NCBI GenBank assembly: GCA_020284085.1
Contig: JACEVL010000498.1
Span: 883,501 to 947,500 of the forward strand
Length of the DNA stretch: 64,000 nt
DNA from: Aporrectodea caliginosa
Lineage: Eukaryota > Annelida > Clitellata > Crassiclitellata > Lumbricidae
Direction: 5' to 3'
Shown: positions 52,601 to 63,500 of the stretch, piece by piece
Position numbering within the stretch: the first letter of the stretch is position 1
Layout: every line of letters starts with the position of its first letter
Translations under genes and position numbers: made by a program
The notes under the pieces: generated by a model
Seen by the model: only the letters and a program-made list of their open reading frames with translations
Told to the model about the DNA's origin: nothing
Databases searched by the model: none

Positions 52601-55600
52601 TTCAGGATCCACTCCATTTGCATCTGCTGAAACTGAGGAGAGTTCAGGTGACAGTGGAGTTTTTGCTTCCACAGAAAAACACACTTCAGGAGCCACTTTC
52701 GTCGCGTCTTCTGAAACTGAGGAGAGTTCTGGTGACCGTGAAATCGAGAAATACACTTACGGATTCACTCTGGAGGCATCTCCTGAAACTGACGAGAGTT
52801 CAAGTGACAGTGGGGTTTTTGCTTTCACAGAAAAACACACATCAGGATCCATTCCAGATCCATCTCCTGAAACTGAGAGTTCAAGGGACTTTGAAGTTTT
52901 TGCTTCCACAGAAAAATACACTTCAGGATCATTTCGAGTTGCATCTGCTGAAACTGAGAAGAGTTCAGGTGACAGTGGGGTTTTTGCTTCCACAGAGAAA
53001 CACACTTCATTATCCATTGCCTTTGCGTCTGCTGAAACAGAGGAGAGTTCAGGTGACAGTGGGGTTTTTGCTTCCACCGAAAAACGCATTTCAGGAGCCA
53101 CTTCCGTCGCATCTCCTGAAACAGAGGGGAGTTCAGGTGACAGTGAATTTTCTACTACCATCGAGAAACACACTTACGGATCTACTCTGGAGTCATCTCA
53201 AGAAACTGAGGAGAGTTCAAGTGAGAGTGGGGTTTTTTCTTCCACAGAAAAACACACTTCAGGATCCACTCCAGATCCATATCCTGAAACTGAGGAGAGT
53301 TCAAGCGACTTTGAAGTTTTTGCTTCCACAGAAAAACACACTTCAGGATCATTTCGAGGTGCATCTGCTGAAACTGAGGAGAGTTCAGGTGATAGGGCAG
53401 ATTTTGCTTCCACAGAAAAACTCACGTCGCACTCCACTTTTGTTGCGTCCGCTGAAACTGATGAGAGTTCAGGTGACAGTGGAGTTTTTGCTTCCACAGA
53501 AAAACACACTTCAGGATCCACTCCCGTTTTATCGTCTGAAACTGAGGAGAGTTCAAGTGACAGTGAATTTTCTAATACTGTCGAGAAACACACTTCAGGA
53601 TCCAATCAAGTTGCATTTGCTGATGCTGAGGAGAGTTCAGGTAACAGTGGAGTTTTTGCCTCCGCAGAAAAACACACTTCAGGCTTCACTTTCGTTGCAT
53701 CTGCTGAAACTGAGCAGAGTTCAAGTGACAGTGTATTTTCTACTATTATCGACAAACACTCTTCAGGATCCACTCCATTTGCATCTGCTGAAACTGAGGA
53801 GAGTTCAGGTGACAGTGAAGTTTTTGCTTCCACAGAAAAACACACTTCAGGCTTCACTTTCGTTCCATCTGCTGAAACTGAGAAGAGTTCCAGCGACAGT
53901 GAATTTTCTACAACCGTCGAGAAGCGGACTTCAGGATCCACTCCAGTTGCATCTCTGAGCACTGAAGAGAATTCAGGTGACAGTGAATTGTCAGAGATAG
54001 TTGAAGATAAACGATTATTATCTGGAGGTGATGTTACATCTGCCGACAAACGCACTGCAGGATTCTCTAAACTTCCGTCTGTTGGCACTGAAGAGAGTCT
54101 AGGTGACAATGAATTTTCTAATGCTGTTGACAAACGCACTTCAGGATCCATTCCAATTGAAACGGTTGGCCATGAGGATAGTTCAGGTGACATTGAATTG
54201 TCAGAGCTTATTGAAGATGAACAATCATCAACAGCCAGTTTTCTTACATCTGACAACAAAAGAACTTCGAGATCCACTCCAGTTGGATTTGTTGGTACTA
54301 AGGACAGTTCAAGTGACAGTGAATTTTCTACTAATGTCGACACACATACTTCAAGATTCACTAAATTTGTGTCTGTTGGCACTGATAAATATTCTACTGC
54401 TTTCGACAAACTCACTTCAGGTTCTAAACAACTTCCATCTGTTGGTAGTACGGAGAGTTCAAGTGACAGTGAATATTCTACTGCTTTCGACAAACTCACT
54501 TCAGATTCCACTCCAGTTGCACCAGTTGGTACTGAGGAGAGTTCAGGTGACAGTGAATTGTCAGAGATAATTGGAGACAAACAGTTATCAGCAGCGAGTG
54601 ATGTTACATCTCTCAGCATTAAGCCCAGCCCTAGCACGAGCGAGTTAGCAATATTTCATGGTGATCCTACGTCGGAACTCATTGATGTTCCATCTGTTGA
54701 TATGGAAGACAGCTCAGGTGAAAGTGAATTTGTTACAGGTGAGGATAAAAGTATCTCGGCAACTGTTGTGGTTACATCGCTCAGCAACGAACGACGCAGT
54801 TATGAAAAACTGACAGCTGCCACTCAGGTTACACCTTTGAGCAATGAACAGAACGAAATGTTTCTAGGAGGCGAGAATCGTACTTCCATGGCCACTCAAC
54901 TATCGTCTGTAGGAACTGAAGACAGTTCCAATCATAGTGAGCTGTCACCAGTTGAAGTTATGCTCGCGTCAGTAGCCGCTGGCGAAGTTACATCTGCGGG
55001 CATTGAGCGCAGTGAACATTTCAGTGACTTTGCAACATTAGATAATGAACAGACTTCAGGATCCGTTGAACTTACTACATCTACCAGCATTGAAGCCAAC
55101 TTGGTTGCCAGTGAATTTCTGAAAGTTCGCATCACAGAACCCATTGGAGTTGCTTCGACTAGCATCGAAATGAGGTCAGTTGCCTTTGAGGCTTCTGCAG
55201 CTGGCGAGATACGCCCTTCAGACGCCACTCCCATTTCGTCGAGTGGCTTTGAGGGTAGTCCAGGTGAAACGTGGACAGTTCAACATCAAGAAGTGGCCAC
55301 TGAGTTTATAACATCTGCTAATATCAAGAACACTTTTAGTATGACTGAAATGTCAACGTTTGGTGACAAACCTGTTGTGGGAGCCAGTGTAGCTAACTCT
55401 GCGAGTATTGAGGACAGTTCGGGAGCTGGTCAGTTTCCAACAGCAGACGAGGAGGAGCAGCTCCTTTCGATTTCCACTGACTTCAGCTCAGCTGCAACTG
55501 AATCGTCGTTGGCTGTTGACTTTCCGGCAAACGACCCAGAAGAGCGGAGCAATGATGACTTTGACGTTCGCGCCAAGAGATCTGCTCAGTCGAATCTCGC

Positions 55601-58600
55601 CTACATCCGGTTCGGTGAGGCCGGAAGTGATGACCACGAATTAGAATATTACGAATCTTCCTACAGTTTCACGGTGAACGACGCACCTGGAGAGGGACTC
55701 TGCGTCTTTCGTCCTTCCACCGGAATTGAGCTGGAAACGTTGTTCTCGATAATCTGTAATAATTTCACGGATATGCAGCAGCCAATCACGTACAAGTTTG
55801 TTCTGCACCGCTGCGGAAGAAATAACCCATCGTATCTATGTAAGAATCATCATCATGTCTTTGCTAAGTTTTTATCGTAATCGTAATCTTAAACTGCAAA
55901 CTTCTAAAGCGCCACTTGAAAGCCAAGCGTAGGGCACCAGCTTATTCACGAGCGCTGAGCTGATTCACAGGCGTTGAATATATGTCAGAGAGGAATGTTA
56001 GCCGATTGGTTAGAGTGCTCGTCTTGTAATGCGGAGAGCATGGGTTCGAGCCTCCCTTGAGTTGGTTACTGCATGTAGGGATCTTGGGGAAGTCTTTCAC
56101 TCACAATATTACTTTGCGCCTGAGATTTGGTGTTGCTCAAAACGCGTGCGTAGTAGATACAATATAATAATAATTAAAGAAATTATCATAATCAAGTATG
56201 AAATATAGTCCTGGGTCAGATTGGACCTGATAGCATAGCTGAAGGTTTAGGGTATTTCTTTTGCCTTGTCTAGAGTTGATAATTATGTGCCCGTATGGAC
56301 TTGTGCTGTTACTAAGTGATACGGTACATTTCGAGTTCTTTAATTTGTATAGCTTGCTAAGAATTTCATGCGAATTGAGATGACCTAGTACAGCAAGGCA
56401 CGGTTGAAGGCATATTCAGGCCTGTTATGTATTTGAATACCGGTGGTTAAGTAGTCCCTTTTTCTTAGGAAACCTTAGCGATATGAAAATACTGACGGAT
56501 AGTTATCCTCATTAGTGGCTCCTACAGGTTTGAGGAATCACTGAAATGTATTGAAAAACGGGTGTCTAGCAGGATGCAACAGGAACCATAGATTGAAAGG
56601 TTGTGTCGCTGGGCCACCAGACATTCAGCGTGACTTCTAGGTCACGGTTATGGAAGTCAATGAGTTAAGTTTTGTTCAGGGCGCATATATTTAATAGAAC
56701 TCAACATGAAGGTAAATTCTTTATACATAATATGTACGTACAAAAGCATGTGATGTGTTTGCTCACAGTCAGAACATTGCTCTACCATGGTCCAAACCCT
56801 GGCTTGAGCAACTTCACGCTACCAGCCGGAGAAAAAGTCTTCAATGACTTGGTCTGTATAACAGCATTTGCAATCGACGGGTGGAAGGCTCAGACGGCCA
56901 TGGAACTCAAATTTACTGTAAGTTATGTCAATGAACTTAAAAGTCTAATTGTTTAACATTTAGGAGTTATACGATCTATAGTGTAGTATTGACTGTAAGT
57001 TATGTGAATGAACTTAAAAGTCTAATTGTTTAACATTTAGGAGTTATACGATCTATAGTGTAGTATTGACTGTAAGTTATGTGAATGAACTTAAAAGTCT
57101 AATTGTTTAACATTTAGGAGTTATACGATCTATAGTGTAGTATTGACTGTAAGTTATGTGAATGAACTTAAAAGTCTAATTGTTTAACATTTAGGAGTTA
57201 TACGATCTATAGTGTAGTATTGACTGTAAGTTATGTGAATGAACTTAAAAGTCTAATTGTTTAACATTTAGGAGTTATACGATCTATAGTGTAGTATTGA
57301 CTGTAAGTTATGTGAATGAACTTAAAAGTCTAATTGTTTAACATTTAGGAGTTATACGATCTATAGTGTAGTATTGACTGTAAGTTATGTGAATGAACTT
57401 AAAAGTCTAATTGTTTAACATTTAGGAGTTATACGATCTATATTGTAGTATTGACTGTAAGTTATGTGAATGAACTTAAAAGTCTAATTGTTTAACATTT
57501 AGGAGTTATACGATCTATAGTGTAGTATTGACTGTAAGTTATGTGAATGAACTTAAAAGTCTAATTGTTTAACATTTAGGAGTTATACGATCTATAGTGT
57601 AGTATTGACTGTAAGTTATGTGAATGAACTTAAAAGTCTAATTGTTTAACATTTAGGAGTTATACGATCTATAGTGTAGTATTGACTGTAAGTTATGTGA
57701 ATGAACTTAAAAGTCTAATTGTTTAACATTTAGGAGTTATACGATCTATAGTGTAGTATTGACTGTAAGTTATGTGAATGAACTTAAAAGTCTAATTGTT
57801 TAACATTTAGGAGTTATACGATCTATAGTGTAGTATTGACTGTAAGTTATGTGAATGAACTTAAAAGTCTAATTGTTTAACATTTAGGAGTTATACGATC
57901 TATAGTGTAGTATTGACTGTAAGTTATGTGAATGAACTTAAAAGTCTAATTGTTTAACATTTAGGAGTTATACGATCTATAGTGTAGTATTGACTGTAAG
58001 TTATGTGAATGAACTTAAAAGTCTAATTGTTTAACATTTAGGAGTTATACGATCTATAGTGTAGTATTGACTGTAAGTTATGTGAATGAACTTAAAAGTC
58101 TAATTGTTTAACATTTAGGTGTTATTCGATCTGTAGTGTAGCATTTACTGTATGTTATATGTATGAAGTTTAAAGTGTGGCATTTGTATGCTGTAAGTGA
58201 ATTTAATGTGGAGGTTTAACATTAGAGCAACAAGTGAATTAAATAAAAAAAATTAACTCGAGTATTATGTAGATTAATGTAAAATATAAAGTTTATTATG
58301 TTTCTTTTATTTATTAAGCGCCACTATACCTAAGGACAAGGCATCATTTATGCATGAATTGCTTGCTTAAGGTCCCTATACACAGTTACTGTCTTAGGGG
58401 GATTGAACCGCAGATGCTGCATTACAAGGCGAGCATTCAAACCACTTGACTACCATGTAATTGGTAACTTCTATGGCGCCGGTGTCGAATGCACAAGGCA
58501 TCGACCGATGGCGCACCAAACCCAAACCGTATTCAGGTCAATATCCAGAAGATCACTCCAATGGGACATTGTTGTATAAATTCAGTATTTTGTTCAGCTA

Positions 58601-60545
58601 TAACGAGTACACTGACCGTACACTGTCGGTGGGAAGATGAGACGGCGAGGGAGAGTATTGGCCACCCGCCCTCATATGCCGAGGCTAAGAAAATGAAGTC
58701 GCTAACACTTCATATCCGTGGCTGCCTCACGGCTAGCTTAAGAGACTGCTCTTCTTCTTCAGTTATGCTCTTGTCAGTTACATCCAAGCAATATTATTTC
58801 TTGTTTCGTTTAAAATTTTGAGGAGATCTTTTGGAGGCTGGGACGGTGAATCTGAAGGGGAGAGATGTTTTCATTGGAGATGCTTCGTTGTTAGGTTCAT
58901 CCGAAGACTATGTCTGTGTCCTTCTTCTCTGACCAACTGAAGGATGTATCGTCCATGCTCTGGCATCTGGATATCGTTGGCGCCGCTAGACATCTCAACG
59001 TCATTCTCATTTCAGTCAACTCACAGCTTGGCGACGTCACAAACAGCGGAGACTTGAAAGAACTGCAGCAGGTGCTCAGCTGAAAGGATTGGTGCTGTTT
59101 TCTGATTGAGTTTGAATGAAGGGGCATGGTGGCGAGTTGGTTAGAGCGCTCAGCCTGTAATGAGGAGAGTACGGGTTCGAGTCTCACCCGAAGCAGTTAC
59201 TGGGTAGAGACCTTGACCAGGTCCTTCACTGACAACTGCTCTGTTCCGTCGTAAGGTCGTATGTACTTCTGAACTTTGGCAGGAGGTCAATATCAAACTA
59301 CAGTTGTATTATAAGAGACCAGGCCTGTCATGGCCAACCCCAGCTGAGTTGAGTTGTGGTATAGTTTCCACTGTACTTCCTCTCTGGATCCGTTCTTGTA
59401 CGTCTGCTGTTTTGGTGGTGGTGGTGGTGGTGGTGGTGGTGTGGTGGTGGTGGTGGTGGTGGTGGTGGTGGTGGTGGTGGTGGTGGTGGTGGTGGTGGTG
59501 GTGGTGGTGGTGGTGGTGGTTGCAGTGCATATTTTAACGGATTTTGACTACTGGGACCAGTGGGTGGCGTAAGTAGTATAGTATAGGGTTCATGCTTTGT
59601 ACCATGCCGCACACCAGGCAAGTGCCCAACATCCTCGAAAAGTTGACGACCGGTGGGGGGGTCCAACATACTCGAAAGTTGACGACCGGGGGGTGGTAGC
59701 CGCCTCGTATCTATATAGTTTTTCCATAAATTTTTCCAGGGAGCTAGTAATTACAGTTCTTGCTTGAAGAATTTTTCGAGGGGGGGTAGTAACGAGTGTT
59801 TTCCACCAAACATTTTTCCTCCTCCTCCTCAAACTCACTAGTGGGACAAAGTCTCCTACTGTAATTCCAATGTTATGAAATTAGAGTATTACCTAGGACA
59901 AATCACCAAAACTACTGGGACATATCCTAAAACTGCTGGGACATATCCTAAAACTACTGGGACATTTGTCTCAGTAGTTAAACAGTTAAAATATGCACTG
60001 GGTGATTGTGATTATGATGATGATTCGTGCAGACGTACATGTCTATTCATTTGTATAGGCCCCTTTGAATAACTTTTCTGTGTCACTCATTGTCTTCTCT
60101 TTGGCAATTTCTTGACGTGGTGCTAGGCCTTCTTTTCCTGCTTCACGACGATGTCTGTACTGTTCAGTTCAGGTCTGATGCGTTGAGTCTGCTCGGTGAT
60201 ATCGCTAGCCTTAAGACTCCTTCGCCAGCCAATGAACCAACCTACATCGTCATTCTCGAACAGGCAGTTACAGCGCTCAAGAAACTGACGAGCAAAATCA
60301 AAGGAGACGAACCTTCACGGTTCCTCACAGGATTCGACTTTGAGAAACTAATCTACAGGATCCAGGAAAACGTCCATTATTACAGCTACGAAGTCTTAAC
60401 CACCGTCTTCATAGACAATCTCAGGTATCTATCAATCAAATAGAATCAATCAGTCAATCAATCAGTCAATCAATCAGTCAGTCAATCAATCAATTATTCA
60501 ATCAATCAGTCAATTATTCAATTAATCAATCAGTCAATCAATCAG

Positions 60546-60576
<31 letters not shown>

Positions 60577-63500
60577 GTCAATCATTCAATTAATCAATCA
60601 ATCAATCAATCAGTCAATCAATCAATCAATTATTCAATCAATCAGTCAATTATTCAATTAATCAATCAGTCAATCAATCAGTCAATCAATCAGTCAATCA
60701 ATCAGTCAATCAATCAATCAATTATTCAATCAATCAGTCAATTATTCAATTAATCAATCAGTCAATCAATCAGTCAATCAATCAATTAATCAATCAGTCA
60801 ATCAATCAGTCAATCAATCAGTCAATCAATCAATCAATTATTCAATCAATCAGTCAATTATTCAATTAATCAATCAGTCAATCAATCAGTCAATCAATCA
60901 ATCAATTATTCAATCAATCAGTCAATTATTCAATTAATCAATCAGTCAATCAATCAGTCAATCAATCAATCAATTATTCAATCAATCAGTCAATTATTCA
61001 ATTAATCAATCAGTCAATCAATCAATCAGTCAATCAATCAATCAATTATTCAATCAATCAGTCAATTATTCAATTAATCAATCAGTCAATCAATCAGTCA
61101 ATCAATCAGTAATCAATTATTCAGTCAATCAGTCAATTATTCAATTAATCAATCAATCAGTCAATCAATCAGTCAATTATTCAATCAATCAGTCAATTAT
61201 TCAATTAATCAATCAGTCAATCAATCAGTCAATCAATCAGTCAATCAATCAATCAATTATTCAATCAATCAGTCAATTATTCAATCAGTCAATCAATCAG
61301 TCAATCAATCAATCAATTATTCAATCAATCAGTCAATTATTCAATTAATCAATCAGTCAATCAATCAGTCAATCAATCAATCAATTATTCAATCAATCAG
61401 TCAATTATTCAATTAATCAATCAGTCAATCAATCAGTCAATCAATCAGTCAATCAATCAATCAATTATTCAATCAATCAGTCAATTATTCAATTAATCAA
61501 TCAGTCAATCAATCAGTCAATCAATCAGTCAATCAATCAATCAATTATTCAATCAATCAGTCAATTATTCAATCAGTCAATCAATCAGCTACTAATCAAT
61601 CAATAAATTATTCAATCAATCAGTCAATTATTCAATTAATCAATCAGTCAATCAATCAGTCAATCAATCAATCAATTATTCAATCAATCAGTCAATTATT
61701 CAATTAATCAATCAGTCAATCAATCAGTCAATCAATCAGTCAATCAATCAATCAATTATTCAATCAATCAGTCAATTATTCAATTAATCAATCAGTCAAT
61801 CAATCAGTCAATCAATCAATTAATCAATCAATCAATCAATCGGTCTAAATTTATATAGTGCCCCTGTAATTGTACACATTTTTCTGTATAGCGACCGAAT
61901 GGCCTCCTATTTCAATGAATTAATCGGGTGAGATCCTTCACCGCTGATGCCCATTTGAATGTGTGCCACGCTATTTATAAAGGTCCCCGTATACGGACCG
62001 TGCTAGCCTGAGATCTAAGTCGCTGAAATAAACCACCGTCAGGAGGTTAGTGAGTTAGTAAGTCATTTTATTGACAGAGCATCTACACAATATCAGTCAG
62101 TACGAAATCAAAACTGGGCATATTTGATGCAATAGTCAAATGTCAATGATTGTGAATGAATGATTCAACATGGTCATTTGGACCCACTGATTTGTCAGTA
62201 GTGATAGCACAAAAGTGAAAGGTAGACCAATATACTAATATTTGCTATCTCAACCCATTTAATAACTAACTGTCAGAGCTTAGACAATTTTTCCTATCTG
62301 TTACCTGTAACAAGTCTGCGACCTGTCAGCTTGGTGTTGTGAATAAACGAAATTGATTGATTGATTGATTACTGTATAAGTGTAGAATGCACAGCTGAAG
62401 TGAACTAAAAATGATTGATAGTTGAGTATTAATACATGGAAATCGAACAGTCTGAGTTTTTTTTCTTAAACAGATAAAGGGCGTACCAGCGGCATACGGT
62501 TAGAAATGTTTTTGCAGATTCTCTGTGTTTCACTAGATTTTGTACAGTAATTCCGTCCTTGTTGTTTGCAGAATCCTTCTCTTCTGCCTCTCTGACATAC
62601 TGTACGCTGCCTTTCGCGATGCCAAAGAGAACTATGTGCAGGTCAGTTTGTATGCGCATTGTTTGGAAGAGCTACTGTACAGTACCTCTGATTGTTTAGC
62701 AGGGTTGCACCAACTGCCAATGGACAGTACGTCACCTGGTCTTGTGTGATCGGGTCGGGAGCAACAGACAGCATTCTTGAAGGGTCGCTATGCGAACGAG
62801 CACTTAAAATTACAATTAAAATTGAGATTTCTTGCACAATGAAGGGATATTATCTCTGATTGCAGTTCTGTGTTGTTGATTTGTGTAGAGCGTCGATGTG
62901 TCCTTCATCGTTATGAACCTGACTTCTGCCATCAACCAGTTCCTCTTCAACGAAACCCATCTCTCGGAGCAGCTGACCATAGACACGGATGCCTTCACCG
63001 TTTCTCTGGCTACCCTTGAACCGGAAGAGATTGCACAGACCAGAGTTAACATGGAGATGAATAAGAATGCCTTCAACGTTTCTCTACCACCGGATGCGTT
63101 CTCCTCCTCTCCGCTCGTCAACGGCGATGACTATCAGGTCGAGGTAAATGGAAATGTACCAGTAAACGTTTTTATAATTCGACCATGTGGTGTAGACCCT
63201 GCTCAGTTCTCAATGAATTGATCGGGTGAGATCCTTCACCACTGATACCAATTTGAACGGGTGTCACGCCATTTAAGGTCCCCGTGCATGTATGGACCGT
63301 GTTAGAGCGACCGTATGGCCTCAATGATCCTGCTCATTTCGCAATGAGTTGATCGGGTGAGATCCTTCGTCACCGCTGCCTGTTTATTTGGGTGCCACTT
63401 AAGGTCACCGTGTACGGACCGTGCCAGCCCTTCCGAGGTTTTTTTTACCCCTTTAACGACGTGAGTATAGAATGTACTAAAAGTGACTGGGAAACCAATT

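Noticed and set aside
41488..54637. Long minus-strand open frames across the mucin exon
   Set aside because: The repeat unit is a multiple of three and lacks stop codons in several frames, so long antisense frames follow automatically. They have no splice context or protein-like ends.
56913..58118. CRISPR-like array
   Set aside because: The 77-bp units are directly adjacent and near-identical with no variable spacers, and the host is an animal. It is a minisatellite.
59304..59572. Poly-Trp/Gly/Pro frames
   Set aside because: All come from a GGT microsatellite in an intron.
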